Shown here: positions 26,647 to 35,804 of the stretch, piece after piece
Layout: the number at the start of each line of letters is the position of its first letter
Position numbering within the stretch: position 1 is the stretch's first letter
From: Solimonas flava DSM 18980
Lineage (GTDB): Bacteria > Pseudomonadota > Gammaproteobacteria > Nevskiales > Nevskiaceae
DNA length: 64,000 bases
Direction of reading: 5' to 3'
NCBI RefSeq assembly: GCF_000426685.1
Contig: NZ_AUFV01000008.1
Location: 273,644 to 337,643 of the forward strand
Notes under the pieces: generated by a model
The model's database searches: none
What the model saw: the letters and a program-made list of their open reading frames with translations, nothing else
Told to the model about the DNA's origin: nothing
Program-made: the position numbers and the translations under genes

Positions 26647-29358
26647 ATGGATGCAAACGCACATCCAAGCGAAGTCTTTACCCACAAGTTCTTCGCCCCG
26701 CCCTCGTATCCGGGCGCGATCCAGCGCGACCAGCTGCTGGGTCGGATGCTGCGCGCGCCGCCGTACAGCGCCGTCGTCATCCAGGCGCCGGCCGGGCACG
26801 GCAAGTCGACGCTGCTGCAGCAGGCCAAGAGCCTCGGCGAAACGCGTGGCGCGGTCAGCGCCTGGCTCAGTTTCGACGAGGCCGACAACGACATGCGCCG
26901 CCTCGGCGGCCATCTGCAGGCGCTGATCGAATCGCTGCCCGGCGCCGACGGCGGCGACGACGAAACCGGCAGCGGCAGCAGCGGCCGGCGGCGCCTGTCC
27001 GACTGGGCGGCGAGCCGCCTCGCCCGCTTCGACGCCCCGGTGCACCTGTTCCTCGACGAATTCCAGGCGCTCAACAACCGTGCCGCGCTGGCGATGTTCC
27101 GCGAGCTGCTCGAGCGCCTGCCGGACAACGTCACGCTGTTCATCGGCACGCGCGCGCTGCCGGAAATCGGCCTGGCGCGCTTCGTCGTCAACAATCAGGC
27201 GCTGGTGCTGCGCGCCGACGACCTGCGCTTCTCGCCGGACGAGGCCGAGCTGTTCTTCGGCCAGGCGCGCGAGCTCGGCATCAACCGCCAGGAGCTCGAC
27301 GCCATCTATCGCCAGACCGAAGGCTGGCCGGCGGCGCTGCAGCTGTTCCGCCTCAGCCTCGCCAGCCCGTCGGTGCGCCGTTCGCTGAGCGGCGCGAGTT
27401 CACCGAAGCCGCGCGAACTCGCCGAATACCTCGCCGACAACGTGCTGAGCCTGCAGCCGCCGCGCATCCAGCAGTTCCTGCGCCAGACCTCGGTGCTGAC
27501 GCGCCTGTCGGCCGGGCTTTGCGATCACGTCACCGGCTGGCAGGACTCGCAGAGCATCCTGCTGTTCCTCGAACGCTCCGGACTGTTCCTGCGCTGCCTC
27601 GACTCGGACCTCAGCTGGTTCAAGTACCACACACTGTTCTCGTCGTTCCTCGCCGACCAGACGCGGCTCGACGAGCCGGACCTGCTGCAGACCGTGCACC
27701 AGCGCGCCGCCGACTGGTTCCACCGCCACGAGATGCACGAAGACGCCGTCCATCACGCCATCGCCGCGCACGACTACGCCTTCGCCGGCGACATCATGAG
27801 CGAGTGGATCGACCGCCTGATCGTCGACGCCAACCTGGCGACCGTCGAGCGCTGGTCGGATGCGCTGCCGCTCGAAGAGATCGCGCGGCGGCCGGCGCTG
27901 GCAGTGAAGATCGCCTGGGCGCTGGTCTTCCTGCGCCGCCATCACAAGCTGCGGCCGCTGCTGCCGACGCTCGAAGCCGCCGCCGAACACGGCGTCGACG
28001 CCAGCGTCGTGCGCTCGATGCTGGCGATGGTGGTCGACGACGTGCCGCTGGCCTTCGAGATCATCCGCGACGTCGCGATCCGCGACCTCCGGCCGGAAGG
28101 CTTTCGCGCGTTCGAGCTCGGCGCCGCCGCCAACCTCGCCGGCTACCGCCTGCTGTCGGTCGCCGACTTCGACGCCGAGCGCGAGATGCTGCAGCTCGCG
28201 CAGACTTACAACCGCCGCGGCGACGCCGCGTTCAGCGGCGGCTATACGGTCGCCGTGCATGGCATCAGCCTGTTCATACAGGGCCGCCTGGTCGACGCGC
28301 TGAACCTGTACCGCAGCGGCCTCGCCGAGCAGCATCTGGACCTCGACAAGTCCTTCGCCGCCGCCTCGCTGGCCGCCTGCTACGTGCACGCGCTGTACGA
28401 ATGCGGCGAACTCGACCTCGCCGAGTCGATGTTCCTGCAGTTCCACGATGTCATCGCCGACTCCGTGCTGCTCGACTTCCTCGCGCTCGGCTACGTGGCG
28501 ATGGGCCGCATCCAGCTCGCGCGCGGCCGCAGCAACCGCGCCGACGAGGTGTTCGGCGAAGCCGAGCAGCTCGCCCACAGCGCCGGCTGGCCGCGCCTGC
28601 TGCGCATCGCCGCCTGGGAACGCGTGCGCGGCGCCCTGCTCGCCGGCGAACCGGAGCGCGCGCAGGCGCTCGCCAGCCGCATCCCGCGGCAGCCGGAATT
28701 CGAGCTGCCTGACGGCGGCATGATCTATTCGGAAATGATCGAGGGCGACGCGCTCGGCGCGATCCGTCTGGCGATCCATGCCGGCCAGGCCGAAGGCGCG
28801 CTGCCACGCCTCGCCGACGAGATCGCGCTGGCGCAAAAGCAGCGCCGCCAGTACCGGCTCATCAAACTGCTGACGCTGGAGGCGCTGGCGCTGCAGCGCC
28901 GCGGCAGCGACAACGCCGCGCGCCGCAGCCTGCACCGCGCACTGCAGCTCGCTGCGCCGGAAGGCTACGTGCGCCTGTTCCTCGACGAAGGCGAAGCGCT
29001 GCTGCCGCTGCTGCGCGACGAGCACGCCCGCCTCGCCCAGGAAGTCGGCGGCGACGCCGCGCAGGCGACCCTGCACGACTTCGTCGGACGGCTGCTGGCG
29101 GCGACCGGGTTCGGCGCCGATCCGGCCGGTCCGGCGCCGGCGATGGGCAGCTTCCAGCCGCTCGAACCGCTGACCGACCGCGAGAAGGAAATCCTCGTCT
29201 ATCTCGCCAACGGCGTGTCGAACAAGGAGATGGCGCGGCGCATCTTCGTCTCTGAGAACACCGTCAAGTTCCACCTCAAGAACATCTACTCGAAGCTTGC
29301 CGTCAGCAGCCGCCTGCAGGCGATCAACGCGGCGCGGCAGATGGCGCTGCTGCGCTGA
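26647..29358 (+). CDS. LuxR family MalT-like (LAL) ATP-dependent regulator
   Basis: 903-residue STAND-type transcriptional activator. Seen: Walker A APAGHGKST (47-55), Walker B VHLFLDEFQAL (about 134-144), winged-helix-like region, a long helical TPR-like sensor domain, and a C-terminal LuxR helix-turn-helix from about 842 (LTDREKEILVYLANGVSNKE, with VSENTVKFHLKNIYSKL). MalT-type proteins activate only when bound to ATP and an inducer. It stands between two housekeeping genes and the ketone-catabolism operons and is the only activator of this type in the window, so it is the best candidate to bind the dyads at 48191, 57030 and 15522. A GAGGAG lies 15-20 nt before ATG 26647. Confidence 0.9.
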   Translation: MDANAHPSEVFTHKFFAPPSYPGAIQRDQLLGRMLRAPPYSAVVIQAPAGHGKSTLLQQAKSLGETRGAVSAWLSFDEADNDMRRLGGHLQALIESLPGADGGDDETGSGSSGRRRLSDWAASRLARFDAPVHLFLDEFQALNNRAALAMFRELLERLPDNVTLFIGTRALPEIGLARFVVNNQALVLRADDLRFSPDEAELFFGQARELGINRQELDAIYRQTEGWPAALQLFRLSLASPSVRRSLSGASSPKPRELAEYLADNVLSLQPPRIQQFLRQTSVLTRLSAGLCDHVTGWQDSQSILLFLERSGLFLRCLDSDLSWFKYHTLFSSFLADQTRLDEPDLLQTVHQRAADWFHRHEMHEDAVHHAIAAHDYAFAGDIMSEWIDRLIVDANLATVERWSDALPLEEIARRPALAVKIAWALVFLRRHHKLRPLLPTLEAAAEHGVDASVVRSMLAMVVDDVPLAFEIIRDVAIRDLRPEGFRAFELGAAANLAGYRLLSVADFDAEREMLQLAQTYNRRGDAAFSGGYTVAVHGISLFIQGRLVDALNLYRSGLAEQHLDLDKSFAAASLAACYVHALYECGELDLAESMFLQFHDVIADSVLLDFLALGYVAMGRIQLARGRSNRADEVFGEAEQLAHSAGWPRLLRIAAWERVRGALLAGEPERAQALASRIPRQPEFELPDGGMIYSEMIEGDALGAIRLAIHAGQAEGALPRLADEIALAQKQRRQYRLIKLLTLEALALQRRGSDNAARRSLHRALQLAAPEGYVRLFLDEGEALLPLLRDEHARLAQEVGGDAAQATLHDFVGRLLAATGFGADPAGPAPAMGSFQPLEPLTDREKEILVYLANGVSNKEMARRIFVSENTVKFHLKNIYSKLAVSSRLQAINAARQMALLR

Positions 29359-29688
29359 AACGGCGCCGCGCACCGGCGCCGCGGCGCGCCGTTCGGGCCA
29401 AGGCCTGTTAACGCCGGTCGCGTCGCGGTGCTGCCGCCCGGCGAGCCGGCGGGCTCCGGGTCACCGTCCAAAGGGAAGGCGCGGGCCGTGCGCGTGGGTG
29501 ATGCCCGGGAAGCGGTCGGCGACACCGCATGGCGGCGCGCCGGACCGCATCCCGAAAGGACCGCATCGCGGGCAGTTCGCCTCGCCCACGGCCTCGTCGC
29601 GACTGTACGTCCGGTACCGGTCGCTCCTCGTTCTTTGCGCGACGGCGAAACGGACTCGGCACCGCAACACGATTGGCGTCAGCAGGCC
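29359..29688. other. 330-bp gap between convergent genes
   Basis: Between the end of the LuxR-type gene and the end of the thiolase gene. GC-rich with several short inverted repeats (for example around 29362-29395) but no T run, no credible ORF and no RNA gene that I can recognise. Confidence 0.5.
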
Positions 29689-30870
29689 CTAGTCGCGCCG
29701 GTACAGAGTCACGACGCAGGCACCGCCGAGGCCGAGATTGTGCTGCAGCGCGACGCGCGCGCCTTCGACCTGGCGCGGTCCGGCCTCGCCGCGCAGCTGC
29801 CAGACCAGCTCGGCGCACTGCGCCAGGCCGGTCGCGCCGAGCGGATGCCCCTTCGACAGCAGGCCGCCCGACGGATTGACGACCCAGCGCCCGCCGTAGC
29901 TGTTGTCGCCATCCGCGACGAGGCGCTCGGCCTCGCCTTCGCCGCACAGACCGAGGCCCTCGTAGCTGATGATCTCGTTGGTGGTGAAGCAGTCGTGCAG
30001 CTCGATGACGTCGACCTCGTCAGGGCCGATACCGGCCTCGGCGTAGACGCGCTGCGCCGCCTGCCGCGTCAGCTCGCTGCCGACCGTGCGGATCATCGAC
30101 GGCGGCTCGAAGCTGCTCGCGTAATCGGTCGTCATCGCCTGCGCGGCGATGCGCACCGGACGCGCGTCGCGCAGCCGGCGCAGGAACGCGTCCGAGCAGA
30201 GCACGGCGGCGGCGGCGCCACAGGTCGGCGGACAGCACTGCAGGCGCGTCAGCGGATCGTAGACCGCCTCCGACGCCAGCACCGCCTCGACGTCGAGCGG
30301 CGTGCGGAACAGCGCGTTCGGATTGTGCTGCGCATGGCGGCGCGCCTTGACGGTGATGCGGGCGAAGGTCTCGCGGCTGGCGCCGTAGCGCTCGCGGTAT
30401 TCGCGGCCGGCGCCGCCGAACATCTGCGCCACCATCGGCGCCGAGGACGGCGCCTGCGCCGCGTGCATGGTCGCCACGTGGCGGCCGAGCGGCGCCTCGC
30501 GGTCGGCGTACTTCTCGCCGAGCGCGCCGCGCTCCATCTTCTCGAAGCCGATCGCCAGCACGCAGTCGGCGAGTCCGCCCTCGATCGCCTGGCGCGCGAG
30601 ATAAAGCGCGCTCGAACCGGTCGAGCAGTTGTTGTTGACGTTGACGACCGGAATGCCGCTCAGGCCCAGTTCGTAGACGGCGCGCTGGCCGCTGGTCGAA
30701 TCGCCGTAGACATAGCCGGCGTAAGCCTGCTCGATGTCGTCGTAGGCGACGCCGGCGTCGGCCAGCGCCGTGCGGCCGGCGATGCGCGCCATCTCCGGAT
30801 AATCCGGGCTGCTGCCGGGCTTGACGAACGGCGTCATGCCGACGCCGATGACGTGGACGGGACGTTGCAT
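29689..30870 (-). CDS. SCP2-type thiolase (lipid-transfer-like acetyl-CoA acyltransferase)
   Basis: 393-residue thiolase of the sterol-carrier/nonspecific lipid transfer group, cleaving or condensing 3-ketoacyl-CoA. Seen: VIGVGMTPFVKPG at the N-terminus, the nucleophile in NNNCSTGSSAL (C82), ELHDCFTTNE with the catalytic histidine, and GGLLSKGHPLGATGLAQ. No SCP2 domain is fused. It is the last gene of the long ketone operon, nine nt after the HSDL2-like SDR. Role inferred: thiolytic cleavage of the beta-ketoacyl-CoA made by the carboxylase and ligases. A role in sterol side-chain cleavage is the main alternative. Confidence 0.88.
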   Translation of the reverse strand: MQRPVHVIGVGMTPFVKPGSSPDYPEMARIAGRTALADAGVAYDDIEQAYAGYVYGDSTSGQRAVYELGLSGIPVVNVNNNCSTGSSALYLARQAIEGGLADCVLAIGFEKMERGALGEKYADREAPLGRHVATMHAAQAPSSAPMVAQMFGGAGREYRERYGASRETFARITVKARRHAQHNPNALFRTPLDVEAVLASEAVYDPLTRLQCCPPTCGAAAAVLCSDAFLRRLRDARPVRIAAQAMTTDYASSFEPPSMIRTVGSELTRQAAQRVYAEAGIGPDEVDVIELHDCFTTNEIISYEGLGLCGEGEAERLVADGDNSYGGRWVVNPSGGLLSKGHPLGATGLAQCAELVWQLRGEAGPRQVEGARVALQHNLGLGGACVVTLYRRD

Positions 30871-30879
30871 GGTTTTCTC

Positions 30880-31728
30880 TCAGGTGGATACGAACAGGTC
30901 GAGCGCGGGCGTCGTGCCCGGCCGGGCCAGATACGGGTCGAAGTCGTCGACGCCGGCCTCGCGCAGCACCGTTTCGTCGAGGCAGGCGTGGCCGCTGAAC
31001 TGGCGCGACGGCCGCGTCAGGATGCGGTAGGCGGCGTCGGCCATGATCTGCGGCGTGCGGCCGTCGCCCGTGCCGTCGAGGCCGGGCACGTTCAGCGCCG
31101 ATGTCTCGATCAGCGTGCGCGGCCATAGCGTGTTGACGGCGATGCCGTCGTCGCGCAGTTCGGCGGCGAGGCCGCGGCCGAGCAGGCTCATCGCGTATTT
31201 CGACACCGTGTACGCGGCGTGCTGCGCGAACCAGCGCGGATCGGGATCGAGCGGCGGCGCCAGCAGCAGCACATGCGGATTGGCGGCGCGGCGCAGATGC
31301 GCCAGGCAGGCCTGCGTGCAGACGAAGGCGCCGCGCACGTTGATGTCCATCATCAGGTCGTAGCGCTTCAGCGGCGTCGCCTCGGCGCGCGTCAGGCTGA
31401 TCGCGCTGGCGTTGTTGACGAGGATGTCGATGCCGCCGAAATGCGCGGCCGCACGGGCGACGGCGTCCTGCACCTGCGCCTCGTCGCGGATGTCGACCTG
31501 CAGCGGCAGCGCCTCGCCGCCGGCGGCAACGATCTCCGCCGCCGCGCTGTGGATCGTGCCCGGCAGGCGCGGATCGGGCTCGGCGGTCTTGGCGGCGACG
31601 ATGACGCGCGCGCCGTCGCGCGCCGCGCGCAGGGCGATCGCCTTGCCGATGCCGCGGCTCGCGCCGGTGATGAACAGGGTCTTGCCGGCCAGTGACGCCG
31701 ATGCTGCTGCCGATGCCGCTTGAACCAT
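30880..31728 (-). CDS. HSDL2-like short-chain dehydrogenase
   Basis: 282-residue SDR resembling the catalytic part of hydroxysteroid dehydrogenase-like protein 2. Seen: TGASRGIGKAIA (21-32), NNASAISL (105-112), DPDPRWFAQHAAYTVSKYAM with Y173 and K177, VNTLWPRT, and a C-terminal DEAGV-type tail (LREAGVDDFDPYLARPG) also seen in HSDL2. The position of the catalytic serine reads LLLAPPL (A157), where HSDL2 has SPPL, so one residue of the tetrad is missing. ATG 31728 has GGAG 11 nt upstream. It lies between a CoA ligase and the thiolase. Substrate unknown; members of the family are linked to fatty acid or cholesterol metabolism. Confidence 0.88.
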   Translation of the reverse strand: MVQAASAAASASLAGKTLFITGASRGIGKAIALRAARDGARVIVAAKTAEPDPRLPGTIHSAAAEIVAAGGEALPLQVDIRDEAQVQDAVARAAAHFGGIDILVNNASAISLTRAEATPLKRYDLMMDINVRGAFVCTQACLAHLRRAANPHVLLLAPPLDPDPRWFAQHAAYTVSKYAMSLLGRGLAAELRDDGIAVNTLWPRTLIETSALNVPGLDGTGDGRTPQIMADAAYRILTRPSRQFSGHACLDETVLREAGVDDFDPYLARPGTTPALDLFVST

Positions 31729-31808
31729 GGACGTGCCGCTCCGTTGTGTATGGAGTCCCGCGCCGGCGCGGGACGTGGGTCGGGAAAATGGCGGGTCGCG
31801 CGGCGCCG

Positions 31809-33833
31809 TCAGCTGCTCAGCATCACGCGGTTGTCGGCGCGAAAGCGCACGAACCAGTCGATCGCCGCCGGATTCAGCATCGCGTCGCGGCTCGCCGATT
31901 TTTCGAGCGGCCAGCCGCTCAGCAGGCGGCGCACCGGCACTTCCATCTTCTTGCCGGTCAGCGTGTACGGAATCTCGTCGACGCGGTACAGCTGGTCGGG
32001 GACGTGACGCGGGCTGCAGTCGATGCGCAGCTGGCGGCGGATCTTCTCGCGCATCGCCTCGTCGAGCTCGATGCCGGCGCGCAGCTTGACGAACATCGGC
32101 ATGAAGAAGCGGCCGCCGGCGAGCTCGCAGCAGACGATGATGCTGTCGACCACCTCGTCGATGCGCTCGACGCTGCGGTAGATCTCGGCGGTGCCGATGC
32201 AGACCCCGTAGCGGTTCAGCGTCGAATCGCTGCGGCCGTAGATGTAGACGCCGCCGCGGGCATTGAGCTTGGTCGAGTCGCCGTGGCGCCAGACGCCGGG
32301 CCAGGTCGCGAAATACGACTCCCAGTAGCGCTGGCCGTCGTCGTCGTTCCAGAAGCGGATCGGCATCGACGGACAGGGCGTGCGCACGACCAGCTCGCCG
32401 GTCTGGTCGACGACCGGCTGGCCGTACTCGTTCCAGACCTCGACGTCCATGCCGAGCAGGCGCGTCTGGATCTCGCCGGCGTGGACCGGCAGCGTCGGCA
32501 CCGCGCCGACGAAGGCCGAGGCGATCTCGGTGCCGCCGCTCTGCGAAGTCACCCACAGATCCGGCTTCACTTCGTCGTAGAACCACGCGAAGGTCTCGGG
32601 CACCGACGGCGAGCCGGCGAGCAGCACCATGCGCAGCGCCGACAGCTCGTAGCGCAGGCGTGGCCGCAGACCGTTCTTCTGCATGATCTGCGCGAAGCTC
32701 GGGCTGGTGCCGAAATGCGTGACGCGCAGCTGCTCGACGAGCTTCCACAGCACTTCGGGATCGGGCCCGATCGGCGAGCCGTCGTAGAGCACCGGCGCGG
32801 CGCCCTGCAGCAGGCTCGCGAGCAGCACGTTCCACATCATCCAGCCGGACGTCGAGTGATACAGCGGCCGGTCGCCGGGCCGCAGGCCGACGTGGAACGC
32901 GGTCAGCTTGCAGTGCTCGACGAGGATGCCGACGTGGCTGTGCACGACCGCCTTCGGCAGGCCGGTGGTGCCCGACGAGAACAGCACCCACAGCGGATGG
33001 TCGTGCGCGACGCGCTCGTACGCGAACGTCGCCGGCTCGGGGCCGTCGGCCAGCTCGGACCAGCGCCGGGCGCCGGGCAGCGCGGGCGCCGCACCGGGCG
33101 CCAGGTAATCGAGCCAGATCACGTGCTCGACGCTGGGCAGGCCGGCGACGATCGCCGCGACCTGCTCGCCGCGCGCGAAGTCCTCGCCGCCGAAGCGGTA
33201 GCCGTCGACGGCGAACAGCAGCTTCGGCGCCAGCTGGCCGAAGCGGTCGATCACGGTACGCGCACCGAACTCCGGCGAGGCAGCCGTCCATACCGCGCCG
33301 ATCGCCGTCGTCGCCAGCATCGCGATCGCGGTCTCCGGAATGTTCGGCATGTACGCGCCGACGCGGTCGCCGGGGCCGATGCCGAGCGCGCGCAGCCGCG
33401 TCGCCAGCACGCGCACGCGATGGCCCAGCTCGCGCCGGCTCAGCTGCCCCGGCGCACGCCGCTCGGAGGCGTACAGCAGCGCCGGCGCGTCCGGATCGGC
33501 GTCCTCGTGGCGCAGCAGATGCTCGGCGTAGTTGACACGCGCACCCTCGAACCACTGCGCACCGGGCATCGTGCGGCGGTCGAGCACGTGCCGGTACGGC
33601 GTCTCGCTGACGATGCAGAAGTAACGCCAGATCGCCGCCCAGAACGCCTCGGGCTCGTCGACCGACCAGCGCCACAGCGCCGCGTAGTCGTCGAGATCGA
33701 GGCCGTGATGGGCGTTGACCCAGTGCCGGAAGTCCTCGACCGCCGCCGCCGAAACCTGTTCGGGCGGCGGCGTCCACAGGCATTCGCCTTCCGCGACGCG
33801 GGCGGCGGCGGGCGCGACACGCAGGCCGGCCAT
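31809..33833 (-). CDS. acetoacetyl-CoA synthetase-like ligase (copy 1)
   Basis: 674-residue acyl-adenylate ligase of the acetoacetate-CoA ligase group, forming a CoA ester of a beta-keto acid with ATP. Seen: N-terminal YAALWRWSVDEPEAFW and NYAEHLL, P-loop VLFSSGTTGLPKAVVHSH, GRSDSTLNRYGVCIGTAEIY, and the C-terminal catalytic lysine in YTLTGKKMEVPVRRLL. Length normal. A second, clearly similar copy lies 2 kb upstream in the same operon. In this context the acid is probably the product of the ketone carboxylase rather than acetoacetate from ketone bodies; that is inference. Confidence 0.9.
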   Translation of the reverse strand: MAGLRVAPAAARVAEGECLWTPPPEQVSAAAVEDFRHWVNAHHGLDLDDYAALWRWSVDEPEAFWAAIWRYFCIVSETPYRHVLDRRTMPGAQWFEGARVNYAEHLLRHEDADPDAPALLYASERRAPGQLSRRELGHRVRVLATRLRALGIGPGDRVGAYMPNIPETAIAMLATTAIGAVWTAASPEFGARTVIDRFGQLAPKLLFAVDGYRFGGEDFARGEQVAAIVAGLPSVEHVIWLDYLAPGAAPALPGARRWSELADGPEPATFAYERVAHDHPLWVLFSSGTTGLPKAVVHSHVGILVEHCKLTAFHVGLRPGDRPLYHSTSGWMMWNVLLASLLQGAAPVLYDGSPIGPDPEVLWKLVEQLRVTHFGTSPSFAQIMQKNGLRPRLRYELSALRMVLLAGSPSVPETFAWFYDEVKPDLWVTSQSGGTEIASAFVGAVPTLPVHAGEIQTRLLGMDVEVWNEYGQPVVDQTGELVVRTPCPSMPIRFWNDDDGQRYWESYFATWPGVWRHGDSTKLNARGGVYIYGRSDSTLNRYGVCIGTAEIYRSVERIDEVVDSIIVCCELAGGRFFMPMFVKLRAGIELDEAMREKIRRQLRIDCSPRHVPDQLYRVDEIPYTLTGKKMEVPVRRLLSGWPLEKSASRDAMLNPAAIDWFVRFRADNRVMLSS

Positions 33834-33847
33834 GGCGTGCGCGCCCG

Positions 33848-34984
33848 TCAGCCGATGCGCGCCGACGCGGCGTTGACCGTGAGCTCCGGGCGCGACACCA
33901 GGCCGAAGCTCTGCAGCACGCCGAGCAGCTCGCGATGACCGAAGGCCTGGCAGCCGGACGCGAAGCCGTAGCGCTTCGGCGGCGCCTGCAGCAGGTGATA
34001 GGCAGCGTAGGCCTGCAGCAGGCCGGTCTGCTTGTAGTTGCAGACGCCGTGGATCACGCAGTGCGCGCGGCCGAGCGGGCCGCTGGCGTGCACCGAGTCG
34101 ACCGAAGTGTTCTCGCGCGGATTCTCGCGCGGCGGCATGCCGGCCTGCAGGCTCGCCGCCATCTCCGACAGCTTCTTTTCGGCCTGATCCTTGGGCAGCG
34201 GCTTGATCTGCTCCTCGACCACCGCGGCGATCTGCACCACGCCTTCCATCACCGCGCGCGCAAACACGCCGCCCTGCGCCTTGACGTTGGCGACGCGCGG
34301 ATCATTCTTGAACCACACCGGATGCGCGGTACCGCCCCAGGGCAGCGCCATCGCCGTCTCGTGCTGGCCCGGCACGACGACCTCCGACTTGGCGGTCGGC
34401 GACCACTGCACGTACTGGTTGCCTTCGAGGTAGTAGAAGTTGGCGGTGAGGATGCTGAAGATCGTCTGCGTCGAGGCGTAGGTCGGGAAGCCCTTCCACA
34501 GCACCAGGATGTCGAGCGTGTCGAGTCCCGGCGTCTCCAGGCACAGGTTCGCGGCGATCTCGCCGGTCGTGTACATCTGCGCGATGCCGGGCGCCAGCAG
34601 CAGGTTCTTGTCGGCGAACTTCTGCCCCCACTTCGCCTCGGCGTGCATCATCCAGTTCTGCTCGCCGTTGGTGTCGGTGTAGTGCGCGCCGGCGTTGAGG
34701 CAGGCCTCGACCGCCTCGTCGCCGTACTTCATGAACGGGCCGACCATGTTGCACATGACTTTGGCGCCCTGCATCAGCTTGGTCAGCGCTTCGACCGTGT
34801 GCTCGACCTCGGCGATCTCGTAATCGGCGTTCTCGATGCCCGGCACGCGGTCGAGCACTTCCTTGATGCGCCTGGCGTCGCGGCCGGCGGCGACGAACGG
34901 CACGCGATGCTCGCGCAGGTACTCGGCGACCAGGCGGCCGGTGTAGCCGGTGACGCCGTAGATGACGACGGGCTTCTTGCTCAT
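33848..34984 (-). CDS. saccharopine dehydrogenase-family oxidoreductase (DUF5938-like)
   Basis: 378-residue protein with an N-terminal Rossmann fold of the saccharopine dehydrogenase/trans-acting enoyl reductase superfamily. Seen: VIYGVTGYTGRLVAEYL at 7-23, MCNMVGPFMKYGDEAVEACL near 97-116, HYTDTNGEQNW near 122-132. The rest (about 150-378) matches no function I can name; I believe it corresponds to the DUF5938 C-terminal region. Members with this N-terminus reduce CoA- or lipid-linked substrates. Tightly packed between the two halves of the operon (14 nt to the ligase downstream). Confidence 0.65.
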   Translation of the reverse strand: MSKKPVVIYGVTGYTGRLVAEYLREHRVPFVAAGRDARRIKEVLDRVPGIENADYEIAEVEHTVEALTKLMQGAKVMCNMVGPFMKYGDEAVEACLNAGAHYTDTNGEQNWMMHAEAKWGQKFADKNLLLAPGIAQMYTTGEIAANLCLETPGLDTLDILVLWKGFPTYASTQTIFSILTANFYYLEGNQYVQWSPTAKSEVVVPGQHETAMALPWGGTAHPVWFKNDPRVANVKAQGGVFARAVMEGVVQIAAVVEEQIKPLPKDQAEKKLSEMAASLQAGMPPRENPRENTSVDSVHASGPLGRAHCVIHGVCNYKQTGLLQAYAAYHLLQAPPKRYGFASGCQAFGHRELLGVLQSFGLVSRPELTVNAASARIG

Positions 34985-35030
34985 GGTTTCTCCTCGGATT
35001 CTGCGGATGTCGTTTTCGGGATGGCCGTCG

Positions 35031-35792
35031 TCAGGCCGTCATGCCGCCGTCGACGACGAGGTCGGCGCCGGTCACGTAGCTCGATTCGTCGGACGCCAGG
35101 AACAGCACGCAGGCGGCGATCTCGGCCGGCCGCGCGAAGCGGCCGAGCGGAATGCGCGCCAGCGTGCGCGCCGCGAAGTTCTGCGCGTCGTCCGACGCCA
35201 TCGACGCCAGCGCGCCGGCCACCATCTGCGTCTCGGCGAAGCCGGGGCAGACGTTGTTGATGCGCACCGGATAGCCGCTGCGCGCGCAGTGCACCGCCGC
35301 CGAGCGCGTGAACAGGCGCACGCCGCCCTTGCTGGCGTTGTAGGCCGGAATCAGCGGCTCGCCGATCAGGCCTTCGATCGAGGCGATGTTGACGATCGAG
35401 CCGCCGCCCGTCTTCATGCGCGCGATCGCCGCCTGCGTGCCGAGGAAGACGCCGCTCAGATTGATGTCGAGCGTGCGCTGCCAGTCGGCGAGCGTGATGC
35501 GTTCGACGTCGGCGATGCCGGCCACGCCGGCGTTGTTGACGAGCACGTCGAGCCGTCCCCACTCGGCCTGCGCCGCGTCGAGCGTCGCCGCCCACTGCGC
35601 GGCATCGGTGACGTCCTGCACGCGAAAGCGCGCACGCGCGCCGAGCCGCCGCGCCTCGGCCTCGCCGGCCGCGCGATCGACGTCGGTGAGCAGCACGCGT
35701 GCGCCTTCGGCGAGCAGTGCTTCGGCGGCGGCGAGCCCGAGGCCGCGGGCGCCGCCGGTGATGACGCAGACCTTGTCCTGTACGCGTCCCAT
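35031..35792 (-). CDS. short-chain dehydrogenase/reductase
   Basis: 253-residue classical SDR. Seen: TGGARGLGLA (12-21), VLVNNAGVAG, the catalytic serine in NIASIEG (S138), and YNASK (Y151, K155), then VCPGFAETQM and the C-terminal YVTGADLVVDGGM. Aspartate at TDVDR (37-41) suggests NAD rather than NADP. Resembles 3-alpha/20-beta hydroxysteroid and cyclic alcohol dehydrogenases, which fits oxidation of a secondary alcohol to the ketone that the carboxylase would use. Substrate not determined. Confidence 0.87.
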   Translation of the reverse strand: MGRVQDKVCVITGGARGLGLAAAEALLAEGARVLLTDVDRAAGEAEARRLGARARFRVQDVTDAAQWAATLDAAQAEWGRLDVLVNNAGVAGIADVERITLADWQRTLDINLSGVFLGTQAAIARMKTGGGSIVNIASIEGLIGEPLIPAYNASKGGVRLFTRSAAVHCARSGYPVRINNVCPGFAETQMVAGALASMASDDAQNFAARTLARIPLGRFARPAEIAACVLFLASDESSYVTGADLVVDGGMTA

Positions 35793-35804
35793 GTCGTCTC
35801 TCCT

